The notes below the pieces were generated by a model that did no database searches, was not told the origin of the DNA, and saw only the letters and a program-made list of their open reading frames with translations. From an uncultured Candidatus Saccharibacteria bacterium (GTDB lineage Bacteria; Patescibacteriota; Saccharimonadia; Saccharimonadales; Saccharimonadaceae), in the NCBI GenBank assembly GCA_937924995.1, contig CALEXY010000016.1, forward strand, positions 1-32,845: a stretch of 32,845 nt of DNA. Reading direction: 5' to 3'. Positions 15,256 through 22,935 of the stretch are shown in pieces. Each line of letters begins with the position of its first letter. Within the stretch, counting starts at the first letter, position 1. A program made the position numbers and the translations under genes.

Positions 15256-16692
15256 TTATTTCTCCTTGTTAGATTTGATTAGCTTTATTAATGTGGCGAT
15301 TCTCCTACCGATTCTTGTTTTGAAAAATTTTTTTCTATTTATTACAAGAATTAATAGACTAACGAATATTATTCCGATGATTACATATCTTAGATATGGG
15401 ATTGAATACATATAATTACAAATGCACATGTATAAAATTGAGATACATAGTAATGAAAAAAATATTTTGTTATTATACCAGCTGATAGTACCCAGTTTCT
15501 TTACAAATGCAAAATGAATTATATATAGAGAAATATATCCAATTAGTGTAGTATATGCCGCTGCGATATAACCAAATTTTGGTATAAATATGTAGTTTAG
15601 AGCTATATTTATGATACAGGCTATCGCGGTACCAAACGCTATATTTTTTTGTTTTTTGTGATAAAATTCAATATTTACATAAAGTGAGTAAATAAACTGG
15701 AAAATATATCCAACCATAACTGGTGGCATTACATACATTGCTTCTACGTAAGATTTTCCGCCCATAATTAGAAGAAGTTCTGGCGTAATTAACATAACGA
15801 TATAAACAATAGTTAGAAAACCAATAAAATACGGTATTGAATATTTTTTTAATTTATCATATTTCTTATCATCCATCTGTTTGTAAGCCCATGGAGACCA
15901 AGCGTTATTTAAAGAAGACCATAGTAAACTCACAACCAATGAGACATTATATGAAACACTATATAGTGCATTGGCCTCAGTTGATACCATTTTTGTAATC
16001 ATGATTTTGTCAGAGGAACTTAATAAATAGCCTGCGAGAAGATGGACGATTAGTGGTAGGGATACTTTTAGTGCATAGGTATAATATTTTTTTGATATTT
16101 TGAAGCCATCTTTTATTATCCAGATATACACAAAAAGTGATACTAGGATTAACGGAATGAAGTGACCTATAATTCTGCCTAGAAGACGGTCTTTAAGCAA
16201 TAAAACTAACACTATGGAGGTAATAGTGGACAGAAACGAACTTAGAAACGATATTGCTACGACGGTTTTATACTCGTGATTTATCTGTTTTTCTATTTGT
16301 AACATTTGTGTTGCCGGGTAAACTAATAGATAAATAAACATTATGTTGAGCGTCAAAAAGTCTATCATTAATGTCTGCTCGATAAATGTATGAAAAATTA
16401 AACAGAATATGTAGAATATTGTGGTGATAAACGTTCCAAAAACGAGATTAGAGGAAATGTACTGTTTTAGATCGTCTTTAAAATCAAATCTTGCAATAGA
16501 CACGGATGAATATAATTCGAATGTTGCTATTATCGCTAGAACATTAAACCAGGCAGTAATATTGGAAAATTGTCCAAGATCACTTTTTGTGAGAAGCCTG
16601 GCGAAAATAGGTAACGTAATAAAACTAATCCCCTTTATGAGAAAATTAGAAATAGTGTACCATGTGCCTGCTTTTATTACTTTATTGTTCAT
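15256..16692 (-). CDS. wzx: Polysaccharide repeat-unit flippase (Wzx)
   Basis: A 478-residue MOP-superfamily exporter with about 12-14 hydrophobic helices across its whole length and few charged loops. The N-terminal GTWYTISNFLIKGISFITLPIF is typical of Wzx/RfbX proteins. It would move undecaprenyl-linked repeat units to the outer face of the membrane for polymerisation by Wzy. Its ATG overlaps the end of the sialyltransferase-like gene by 11 nt, and the cytidylyltransferase gene starts 4 nt after its stop, so it is in the middle of a tightly packed operon. The position next to the sialyltransferase and nonulosonate genes recalls cpsL of group B Streptococcus. Confidence 0.93.
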   Translation of the reverse strand: MNNKVIKAGTWYTISNFLIKGISFITLPIFARLLTKSDLGQFSNITAWFNVLAIIATFELYSSVSIARFDFKDDLKQYISSNLVFGTFITTIFYIFCLIFHTFIEQTLMIDFLTLNIMFIYLLVYPATQMLQIEKQINHEYKTVVAISFLSSFLSTITSIVLVLLLKDRLLGRIIGHFIPLILVSLFVYIWIIKDGFKISKKYYTYALKVSLPLIVHLLAGYLLSSSDKIMITKMVSTEANALYSVSYNVSLVVSLLWSSLNNAWSPWAYKQMDDKKYDKLKKYSIPYFIGFLTIVYIVMLITPELLLIMGGKSYVEAMYVMPPVMVGYIFQFIYSLYVNIEFYHKKQKNIAFGTAIACIINIALNYIFIPKFGYIAAAYTTLIGYISLYIIHFAFVKKLGTISWYNNKIFFSLLCISILYMCICNYMYSIPYLRYVIIGIIFVSLLILVINRKKFFKTRIGRRIATLIKLIKSNKEK

Positions 16693-17662
16693 TATTTAAT
16701 CCTTCTAAATACTCCCATCCCAGCGTAACTACTTCTTCACAATTCATTATTGACGTTGTTGAAGTTGATGATATGGATATTATTTTTTTAATTTTCAGAT
16801 TAGGTATAAGATTAATTATTTCAATGGGAAAATCGCCAGATATTATGTGTTCTTTCTTAACTATTTGACTGTAGTTTGTTTTATCTCGTGGATGTAGTTT
16901 TATAAAAATATTTTTTTCATTTTGACTGTCGATAATTTTTTTAAACAATTTAATTTGTGTGTCTATACTTTTTAATATTCCATCCTCATAAAAAGGTTGC
17001 GTTAGAATAATTACTGAGTTATTTAAATCACTGGTTATATTTTTTGATAAAAATAACTGTGTAGTGATCTTTTGTTCTTTTTTATTTAATCCTCTAATCA
17101 GTGATATAAAATTTTGTTCTTCGACTGGTCTTTTTAGTTGAACGTTATCAATATTATCGACGATTATTTTTTTAATATTTTTAGATTCACCCATCACAGA
17201 ATAACCAAAAAAGATTTTTTTTATTTTTAATTTGAACTTATTTTGTTTAGATACATATTTTTCAAAATGGTCTTTGTTTAAGCAGCCTTTTCCATCTTCA
17301 AGTAATATATATTTAATTCTTTTAATATTAATAATTTTTCCAATAGTAGATATATCATTAAAAATATAAACACCTTTGTATTTATGAACATTTTTTATAG
17401 CAGGCGTCCTATTCAATAAATATCCGAGCTTAAAAAATCGAAATACTGTATTAATTCTATTATTATCGGTGTAATCAATGATAAATACGTTACGAAAAAT
17501 ATTGCTTTTTTCTATTTTGGATACTAATTTTTTCTCTTTCAAGATTGTGTCATTTTTTTCTGCAAAGAGTAATAAGTCATTTTGTCCTTTCTCTTTAATG
17601 TTGCGTAAAATAGAGACTAAAAGATGAAAATGTGTTTGGCATATATATAATGAATTATGCAT
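16682..17662 (-). CDS. Candidate sialyltransferase of the GT52/GT38 type
   Basis: A 326-residue protein starting MHNSLYICQTHFHLL, which resembles the N-termini of Lst/CpsK-like bacterial sialyltransferases. The three landmarks of the GT-B sialyltransferase group are present: acidic E-D-G at 122-124 (LLEDGKG), His-Pro at 257-258 (KLHPRD), and a Ser/Thr run at 298-304 (SISSTSTTS). It would transfer the CMP-activated nonulosonate to the growing repeat unit. The start at 17662 is chosen over 17698 because AGGA lies 7 nt upstream, giving an 8-nt overlap with wzy. Pairwise identity to known families is evidently low, so the acceptor and linkage are open. A glycerol-phosphate or other HP-motif transferase is a less likely alternative. 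Confidence 0.72.
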   Translation of the reverse strand: MHNSLYICQTHFHLLVSILRNIKEKGQNDLLLFAEKNDTILKEKKLVSKIEKSNIFRNVFIIDYTDNNRINTVFRFFKLGYLLNRTPAIKNVHKYKGVYIFNDISTIGKIINIKRIKYILLEDGKGCLNKDHFEKYVSKQNKFKLKIKKIFFGYSVMGESKNIKKIIVDNIDNVQLKRPVEEQNFISLIRGLNKKEQKITTQLFLSKNITSDLNNSVIILTQPFYEDGILKSIDTQIKLFKKIIDSQNEKNIFIKLHPRDKTNYSQIVKKEHIISGDFPIEIINLIPNLKIKKIISISSTSTTSIMNCEEVVTLGWEYLEGLNNEQ

Positions 17663-18752
17663 TGTAATATCCTGGTAATTTCTCAAAATTATAATCATGA
17701 TTGATTCTATTATTTGTAATTATTAGCAATAAGAATACCTGTGATGTGAGAACTAAGTTATGGAAGCTTAAAAGTATTAGTATGAGAATAGAGATATAAT
17801 TTAAATGTAATTTTTTTATAAACAATATTAATATTAATATGAAGCCAATTAATCCGTAATCACATAGCAACATTAATATATCTTGATGTAATGGAAAAAA
17901 GTTTTCGGATTTTAAGTTTCTATTTATTTCTTGCTGAGTGAAGCCTCCACCATTTCCGATAAGAAAAGTTCTCGGATTGCTGACTAATATGTTCGTAAAA
18001 TCATTTATGTATTCTATGCGCGTTTCTGTGCTTTGTTCTCGATTATCTCTTCCCACTATTGAAAGTATATCCTTGATATTATTTGCGACAAAAATACCCG
18101 ATATTATTACAATTGAGAAAATTATTGCATATGAGAGATTTCTGCTGATTTTGTTTTGAAATTTAATTTTATTTTTTATTAAAATATATATTTTATATAA
18201 GATAATTAATGCCGCAACTAGTATAATTGAACTACTTTTTGTTTCGAAAATCATATATAATGATGCTAATACGTAAAATATTTTAGATTTAGAAACTTCT
18301 TTTATCATTAATATTGCATAGATTGAAATAAGTAAAATACAGGAAAAAATTGTCGGTGAATACATGAATCCATCTACTCGTGGTGAACCACTGACTTTTT
18401 CATAGATGACGAATAATAATGATACCAAGATTATGATTTTATATAGAATCAATTGGTTTTTAAAATAAAATTTACTCCATAAAGATGGAAGACTGAAAAA
18501 TAAAAAATATCTTATCGTCTCAAATGATGGATAATAAGGGATTAGAATTCCAGCTTTAATAAAATCTAATTTAAGGGTTCCAGATTCCTGTTTAATTGTA
18601 ATTATCAATCCGATTACAAAACAGATTATTGCTACAATCCCAGAAAACTTTCCACTTATTTCAGAAAAATTATATAGCCGTTCAAATACTAGCATCACTA
18701 TAATTGATGCTAGTATTTTAGAGTCATGTAGATTTGATTTTTTATGGTTCAT
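17655..18752 (-). CDS. wzy: O-antigen/capsule polymerase (Wzy-like)
   Basis: A 365-residue polytopic protein with about ten hydrophobic helices. One large soluble loop between about 225 and 290 (GRDNREQSTETRIEYIND ... FLIGNGGGFTQQE ... FPLHQDILMLLCDYGLIG) is the RxxE/HxD-type loop seen in Wzy and WaaL proteins, which joins lipid-linked repeat units outside the membrane. The operon context (flippase, glycosyltransferases) favours Wzy over WaaL. The ATG overlaps the upstream TGA stop (ATGA), and its own stop overlaps the sialyltransferase start, so translation is coupled at both ends. Sequence conservation in this family is weak, so the call rests on topology and neighbours. Confidence 0.87.
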   Translation of the reverse strand: MNHKKSNLHDSKILASIIVMLVFERLYNFSEISGKFSGIVAIICFVIGLIITIKQESGTLKLDFIKAGILIPYYPSFETIRYFLFFSLPSLWSKFYFKNQLILYKIIILVSLLFVIYEKVSGSPRVDGFMYSPTIFSCILLISIYAILMIKEVSKSKIFYVLASLYMIFETKSSSIILVAALIILYKIYILIKNKIKFQNKISRNLSYAIIFSIVIISGIFVANNIKDILSIVGRDNREQSTETRIEYINDFTNILVSNPRTFLIGNGGGFTQQEINRNLKSENFFPLHQDILMLLCDYGLIGFILILILFIKKLHLNYISILILILLSFHNLVLTSQVFLLLIITNNRINHDYNFEKLPGYYNA

Positions 18753-19240
18753 TTTAGTTTACTATCAATAATTACTTCCAGATTTTTACAAAAATTTTTG
18801 GTATTACTTTTTTGTAAACTCTTACTTTTTAAAGCGACTTTCTTGAGCAGATCTGAGTTGATTAGATCTATATCCTCTACTAGTAAGATGTTTTTATATA
18901 AAGAATGGTATTTTTTACAGAAATCTAGTTGATGGTCGTTTACGTGTTCATTAAATTTTTTAAGCCTTGGGACGACAATCGGTGTTTTATTGTATTGTAT
19001 TGGTAGGATAAAGCTTGATGGCCCACCATGGGTTACTATTATATTAGACGAGATAATTTTCTCTATCATTTCATCATTTGTTAGAATTTTTTTCCACTTG
19101 CAATACTTTGGGATATAATCAGAATATCCGGTTTGAATAAAAACTTCATCCTTAATTTCTTTTGATTTCTTTAAATTATCGATGTGTCTGATTAATCTAT
19201 TAAATTGTTGTTCGTGTGTTCCAACAGTAACGAATATCAT
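18749..19240 (-). CDS. Glycosyltransferase catalytic subunit, Alg13/CpsG (PssE)-like
   Basis: A 163-residue GT28 C-terminal domain. The N-terminus MIFVTVGTHEQQFNRLIRHID and the UDP-sugar-binding stretch IVTHGGPSSFILPIQYNKTPIVVPR (with HGG and the Pro-rich loop) are diagnostic. It acts as a heterodimer with the Alg14-like membrane anchor encoded just upstream; in streptococcal capsules this pair (CpsF/CpsG, Cps14F/G) adds a beta-1,4-galactose as the second sugar of the repeat unit. AGGAG 6 nt before the ATG overlaps the stop region of the partner gene, and its TGA overlaps the wzy start. The sugar specificity here is inferred from the family. Confidence 0.93.
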   Translation of the reverse strand: MIFVTVGTHEQQFNRLIRHIDNLKKSKEIKDEVFIQTGYSDYIPKYCKWKKILTNDEMIEKIISSNIIVTHGGPSSFILPIQYNKTPIVVPRLKKFNEHVNDHQLDFCKKYHSLYKNILLVEDIDLINSDLLKKVALKSKSLQKSNTKNFCKNLEVIIDSKLK

Positions 19241-19249
19241 ATGAATCTC

Positions 19250-19732
19250 CTAAAAAATACAGCCAAGATTGATAGAATTTTTATAAACTTTTGTCATTTC
19301 TTCCCACTGAACGATTGTCTTATCGCATACTGGTTGCACTAGCTTTCCAGTAACCGTCGGTTTATCTATTCTGTCAAACACCTCTATATATATATTTTTT
19401 GTGCCTAGGATTTTTCCAACATAAAAGAAAGGAACGGCCACGGCTGCACCGGTAGAAAGGATAATGTCTGGTTTTTCTTTTAATAAAACTTTAATCGCCA
19501 ATAATGTGTTTTTTAATAAATTCTTTAGGTTTCTATTTGTTGGAAAAAAGCAATGATATATGGTTTCATTTTTTAATAGACTATTAGCATCTTCCTTGTT
19601 AAAGGTTACCCAAAAATGATTCTTTTTTTGCCAGTATGGTTTAAGTTGATAAAGTTGAGTTAAGTGTCCTCCACTAGAGCAGACTAGACAAATTTTAATT
19701 CTTTCTTTATCGATATTTTTTCTTTTATTCAT
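19250..19732 (-). CDS. Glycosyltransferase membrane-anchor subunit, Alg14/CpsF (PssD)-like
   Basis: A 160-residue partner of the Alg13-like enzyme. It carries ICLVCSSGGHLTQLYQL (13-29), the glycine-rich start of the family, and a hydrophobic IILSTGAAVAVPFFYVGK region that contacts the membrane, then YIEVFDRIDKPTVTGKL. Alg14 proteins recruit the catalytic subunit and the lipid-linked acceptor. It is the first gene of the seven-gene capsule operon, with a strong promoter about 60 nt upstream. No clear Shine-Dalgarno precedes the ATG at 19732. In many capsule loci the initiating sugar-phosphate transferase directly precedes this gene; it is absent here. Confidence 0.92.
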   Translation of the reverse strand: MNKRKNIDKERIKICLVCSSGGHLTQLYQLKPYWQKKNHFWVTFNKEDANSLLKNETIYHCFFPTNRNLKNLLKNTLLAIKVLLKEKPDIILSTGAAVAVPFFYVGKILGTKNIYIEVFDRIDKPTVTGKLVQPVCDKTIVQWEEMTKVYKNSINLGCIF

Positions 19733-19789
19733 ACTATTTATAATGTTAATGGCTTAATAATATATTTGCTTTTTAATCAATGTTATTTT

Positions 19790-19818
19790 ATTATAGACAT
19801 TTCTTCGTTAAAAGTCAA
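19790..19818 (-). promoter_or_regulatory. Capsule operon promoter
   Basis: TTGACT (19813-19818), 17-nt spacer, TATAAT (19790-19795) on the minus strand. The leader before the alg14-like ATG is about 50 nt. The only strong promoter seen for the seven genes down to 12587. Confidence 0.85.
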
Positions 19819-19837
19819 TTTTATGTTTTACATAAAA

Positions 19838-19862
19838 AAGAACCGAAGAGACTCCGGTTCTT
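19838..19862 (-). terminator. Intrinsic terminator of the 135-aa coiled-coil gene
   Basis: Stem AAGAACCG / CGGTTCTT, 9-nt loop, then a T-run on the minus strand. It ends the gene at 19949-20356 and insulates the capsule promoter 20 nt downstream. Confidence 0.85.
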
Positions 19863-19948
19863 AAAAATTTCAAGTTGAATGATTAGTCAGCTAGCTATGT
19901 ATTAATTTTTCAGTGATGAATTTTTGCGGCATAATTCCCCTCTCTGTT

Positions 19949-20356
19949 TTAATTTCTGCGTGGCCTTTTGTATGGCTCTAAATTTCCACTTTTGGAACGA
20001 ATTTTTTCATCTAACTTTTTCAATTTGGTTTTCAAAGTTTGAATTTCACTGTAAGCGCGACTTTTCTTGCGCTTAAGACTATCGATTTCCGACTTTACAA
20101 CACCTTGCTCTTTAAGCAGATCTTCAAGTTCCTGATTCAATGTCTCAATAAGACTTCTCTGGGGTCTGGATTTGAGATTTTCAGAGGCAAGCTGAATTCG
20201 TAGTCTTTCAATCGGCCCATAAAAGGCACTGTGACGCTTAATGGTAGCATCGTACTCGGCACGAATTAAGTCATGATTGGCTTCGGCCTTCTCAATACTG
20301 CGATTAGTTTCGCATAAGTTTATTTTCAGTACGGCAATTTCAGAATTTTCTGACAT
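19949..20356 (-). CDS. Unknown 135-residue coiled-coil protein
   Basis: Not recognised. Almost the entire protein is charged, alpha-helical and heptad-rich, with likely coiled coils at about 1-50 and 75-125 broken by a YGP-containing turn and a basic stretch (SRPQRS). The C-terminus is basic (KPYKRPRRN-like), so nucleic-acid or envelope contact is possible. No membrane segment or signal peptide. The start at 20356 is taken because AAGGAGG is 7 nt upstream; an in-frame start at 20386 would lie before that ribosome site. It has its own promoter and terminator and is therefore monocistronic. Function unknown. Confidence 0.75.
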   Translation of the reverse strand: MSENSEIAVLKINLCETNRSIEKAEANHDLIRAEYDATIKRHSAFYGPIERLRIQLASENLKSRPQRSLIETLNQELEDLLKEQGVVKSEIDSLKRKKSRAYSEIQTLKTKLKKLDEKIRSKSGNLEPYKRPRRN

Positions 20357-20415
20357 AAACACCCTCCTTGTTAATGTGCACGCCAAAAATGTAGGCGTAT
20401 ATACGTGACTTATAT

Positions 20416-20443
20416 ATTATACCAGATTTAACATAAAACGCAA
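20416..20443 (-). promoter_or_regulatory. Promoter of the coiled-coil gene
   Basis: TTGCGT (20438-20443), 16-nt spacer and an extended -10 TGG-TATAAT (box 20416-20421) on the minus strand. The leader holds a 10-bp palindrome CGTATATACG and a small ACGCC/GGCGT hairpin, which could be regulatory. Confidence 0.65.
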
Positions 20444-20478
20444 ACCGAAGAGTAAGTTTTTTATGAGGGATAAAAAAT

Positions 20479-20496
20479 GGGAGCCTGCTGGCTCCC
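20479..20496 (-). terminator. Intrinsic terminator of the 113-aa gene
   Basis: GGGAGCC / GGCTCCC with a 4-nt loop, followed on the minus strand by ATTTTTTA. It lies about 70 nt after the stop at 20568. Confidence 0.9.
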
Positions 20497-20567
20497 GTGT
20501 TGTTGGGCATTGGTTTGATGGATACGAAATTTAAAATTATGTTAAATAATCAAAAATCTTTAAATTG

Positions 20568-20909
20568 CTAATTTCTTAAGAGCTCCATAAAAGCGTCATG
20601 TTGCTTATGGCGTAGTTCGGCCATATAGGCATACCATTCAGCTTTATCCTCGTGGTAGCCTACTTTCTGGTAATTGCAATTAGGATATTTATTGTGTTCT
20701 TTGCAACATTCATCAAAGTGATGATTAGACTTATGCTCATTAATACGCCATGAACGTTCAGCCGTAGCTGCGGATTCATGCAGCTCAACTACTTGGCCAA
20801 AAGTAAGTCTACCATCAGGTGTACACTCTAATATTCCAGGTATCATGCACTTCTTATCAGTGGCAGTTAATGTTCTATAAGGTAGATCCTCATGTTTAAA
20901 ATTCATCAT
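20568..20909 (-). CDS. Unknown 113-residue Cys/His-rich small protein
   Basis: Not recognised. A soluble protein with six cysteines and many histidines. The part HHFDECCKEHNKYPNC holds three cysteines and three histidines in 16 residues, and CMIPGILEC lies nearer the N-terminus, so metal binding is plausible though no named zinc motif fits. The C-terminal third is a helix rich in Glu/Trp/Tyr (DKAEWYAYMAELRHKQHDAF). The start at 20909 has GGGGG upstream and two successive ATGs; the second (20906) is equally possible. It has its own promoter and terminator. Confidence 0.65.
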   Translation of the reverse strand: MMNFKHEDLPYRTLTATDKKCMIPGILECTPDGRLTFGQVVELHESAATAERSWRINEHKSNHHFDECCKEHNKYPNCNYQKVGYHEDKAEWYAYMAELRHKQHDAFMELLRN

Positions 20910-20952
20910 TTTACATTTCCCCCTTTGTAGGTAAGTGCCCAACAATATTTAT

Positions 20953-20981
20953 ATTATACATCTTTTTGGATGTTTTGGCAA
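20953..20981 (-). promoter_or_regulatory. Promoter of the 113-aa gene
   Basis: TTGCCA (20976-20981), 17-nt spacer, TATAAT (20953-20958) on the minus strand. Confidence 0.75.
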
Positions 20982-21046
20982 GCGGAATTAGTGTCCGGTT
21001 TCTTGTAGTAGATATATCGAATTGATTTCGCGGTTAGGTGAAGCAA

Positions 21047-21580
21047 TTATTGACTATTCTTTTTGTCTTGGCGTTTGCCGAGGCGCTTGGAGGTGCGGCT
21101 ACTGGAGAAAACGACAGCTTTACTGAGAGTATAGTTTACGATAATGACAATAATATTACAGATAACTTTCCAAATAAGTTTATTTTGGCCGCAAACATCG
21201 ACGGATAGCCACATGATAAAGACTTCAATGCCAAGTGTAACTAGGCGGGCAATGAAAAAAAGTATTGCTTCGCGGAGGATAGCGGCGTGAGTTTTGGCGG
21301 TACTTTCGAAAACATAGAGACGATTGGTAATAAAAGCAAAAGCTACGGCAACGACCCAGGCCCAGATGGTGGCTGGAATGGTTTCAATCTGGAGAATTTC
21401 GGCAAAGATATAGAAGCTAATAAGGTTGACGACAGTCGTGAGGACGCCGAAAACAAAATACAATACAATATGTTTATTATAATTAATAAAACGTTTGAGA
21501 TAAGATGGTGATTTCAGGGCTTTAATCAAGTTTTTGAGATTGATTTGATAGAGCACTGCGGATTCATTAGTTTCTGCCAT
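21047..21580 (-). CDS. GtrA-family membrane protein
   Basis: A 177-residue protein with four hydrophobic helices (about 35-58, 68-88, 103-125, 138-160) flanked by basic tails, and the GtrA-family features LYFVFGVLTTVVNLISFYIF and AFAFITNRLYVF. GtrA-like proteins are thought to flip polyprenyl-phosphate sugars across the membrane for glycan side-chain or cell-wall modification. It is not in an operon; its start has no Shine-Dalgarno and a TATAAT (21587-21592) ends 6 nt before the ATG, so a leaderless transcript is predicted. It may supply sugars for envelope glycans together with enzymes encoded elsewhere. Confidence 0.9.
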   Translation of the reverse strand: MAETNESAVLYQINLKNLIKALKSPSYLKRFINYNKHIVLYFVFGVLTTVVNLISFYIFAEILQIETIPATIWAWVVAVAFAFITNRLYVFESTAKTHAAILREAILFFIARLVTLGIEVFIMWLSVDVCGQNKLIWKVICNIIVIIVNYTLSKAVVFSSSRTSKRLGKRQDKKNSQ

Positions 21581-21701
21581 GGTTATATTATAGCGGATTT
21601 TGACGGAATTTTTCTATTTTTGTTCGATTTCGCTTATGTTGGGTTATAATAATAAAGATTGCTTATGTTAAACAATAGAACCTAGAATGGGGGTATTTTT
21701 T

Positions 21702-22046
21702 ATGCGTAAAGAAATGACAAAGTTTTTTGAGAGATTCAATAGTCAACACTCGAAAACTGCTGGTATCGAGCTACGTCTGAGTAAGGAACTCGGATGGAGC
21801 TACTTCACGATCAATTATATTCAGGATAAGCTGCCAGATGAGGTGGAATTTCGACTATTAGAGGATTCTCTTGGTACATGTGCGGGGGCAGAACTAACTT
21901 TTCTCTCAGTCTACAAGGATTTTTTGGAAACAAAAACCATTGTGGTGCGCATTTCGCAGACTTATAGACATCTAGCGACTTGCTGGATTCGGGATTTTAG
22001 TAAATTTCTTCGGGAAAATTACAATCTTGAAGCCATGTCTGCTTAG
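21702..22046 (+). CDS. Unknown 114-residue soluble protein
   Basis: Not recognised. Mixed alpha/beta content, with an N-terminal charged helix (RKEMTKFFERFNSQHSKTAG), a central LPDEVEFRLLEDSLGTCAGAELTFLSVYKDF and a C-terminal strand-helix (IVVRISQTYRHLATCWIRDFSKFLREN). Two cysteines. No signal or membrane segment. The start at 21702 is preferred over 21687 because GGGGG lies 7-8 nt upstream of it. A TATAAT at 21645-21650 could be its -10, without a good -35. It is monocistronic with a strong terminator starting at the stop codon. Confidence 0.65.
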   Translation: MRKEMTKFFERFNSQHSKTAGIELRLSKELGWSYFTINYIQDKLPDEVEFRLLEDSLGTCAGAELTFLSVYKDFLETKTIVVRISQTYRHLATCWIRDFSKFLRENYNLEAMSA

Positions 22047-22069
22047 CTCGTGGAAACACGGGCTTTTTT
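22046..22069 (+). terminator. Intrinsic terminator of the 114-aa gene
   Basis: GCTCGTG / CACGGGC stem (one T-G pair) with a GAAA tetraloop and six Ts. It begins at the last base of the stop codon. Confidence 0.9.
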
Positions 22070-22079
22070 CTTGAAACAA

Positions 22080-22107
22080 AAAATACTCCCCAGATGAGGA
22101 GTATTTT
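22080..22107 (-). terminator. Intrinsic terminator of the infA-rpsI operon
   Basis: AAAATACTCC / GGAGTATTTT stem with an 8-nt loop, U-rich on the minus strand, 7 nt after the rpsI stop. It also presents a T-rich end on the plus strand behind the previous terminator. Confidence 0.85.
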
Positions 22108-22114
22108 CTTTTGA

Positions 22115-22510
22115 TTAACGCTTGGAGAATTGTTCGCGTTTGCGAGCAGAACGTAAACCGTATTTTTTGCGTTCTTTTTCGCGTGGGTCGCGCTTGATGA
22201 GACCAGCTTTCTTCAAGACTGGACGTAGATCTGGGAATTCCAAGGTAAGAGCCTTAGAGATTGCCAATTTGATTGCGTCGACTTGACCGGCTAGACCACC
22301 ACCGGAAACCAGGATGGTAACATCAAATTCTTTTTGCTTGTTAACGAGAGCTAAAGGATCGGTCACTTCAGCAAGCAAGCTTTTGTTTAGCGAAAGATAC
22401 TCTAGGGCTGGCTTGTTATTGATGGTGATTTCACCTTTACCCTTAAATAGACGTGCGCGAGCAGTAGCTGCTTTGCGACGACCAAGTCCGTAGGAATATT
22501 TGGTTGCCAT
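22115..22510 (-). CDS. rpsI: Ribosomal protein S9 (uS9)
   Basis: 131 residues of the small-subunit head protein whose C-terminal tail touches the P-site tRNA. The N-terminal YSYGLGRRKAATARARLF, the central VSGGGLAGQVDAIKLAISKAL and the conserved end KYGLRSARKREQFSKR are all present. The terminal SKR is intact. Its ATG overlaps the last base of the rplM stop (TAATG). It is the final gene of the operon, before a terminator. Confidence 0.98.
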   Translation of the reverse strand: MATKYSYGLGRRKAATARARLFKGKGEITINNKPALEYLSLNKSLLAEVTDPLALVNKQKEFDVTILVSGGGLAGQVDAIKLAISKALTLEFPDLRPVLKKAGLIKRDPREKERKKYGLRSARKREQFSKR

Positions 22511-22935
22511 TATTTAATCTCCTTTGGATTTTGAGCGGAATGAGTGTGCTCGGCGCCATTGAAGACACGAAGACGAGCTAAACGATCGTCAGCGAGCTTG
22601 TTCTTTGGAAGCATGCCTTTGACAGCCTCTTTGATGGCGTAAGCTGGGTTCTTCTCGATGATTTCTTCGAGCTTGAGCTCAGTGAGACCACCTGGGAAGC
22701 CACTGTGACGGTAGTACATTTTTTCAACCATCTTGTTGCCGGTAACTTGAATATTCTTGGCGTTCAAGACGATGACATAGTCACCATTGTCAATGTGTGG
22801 AGTGTAAGTAACTTTAGACTTACCCATGAGTTTGTCAGCGATGACAACAGCTAATTTACCAAGTGGTAAAGAAGCGGCATCGATAACATACCATTTGCGC
22901 TTGATTTCAGCGGATTTTTGGCTAAAAGTCTTCAT
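22510..22935 (-). CDS. rplM: Ribosomal protein L13 (uL13)
   Basis: 141 residues of an early-assembling large-subunit protein. Family marks are WYVIDAASLPLGKLA near the N-terminus, HIDNGDYVIVLNAKNIQVTGNK, YYRHSGFPGGLTE, and AVKGMLPKNKLADDRLARLRVFNGAEHTHSAQNP. It overlaps rplQ and rpsI by single bases through TAATG junctions, so all three are translationally coupled. L13-S9 sit directly behind L17, as in Firmicutes but without intervening genes. Confidence 0.98.
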   Translation of the reverse strand: MKTFSQKSAEIKRKWYVIDAASLPLGKLAVVIADKLMGKSKVTYTPHIDNGDYVIVLNAKNIQVTGNKMVEKMYYRHSGFPGGLTELKLEEIIEKNPAYAIKEAVKGMLPKNKLADDRLARLRVFNGAEHTHSAQNPKEIK

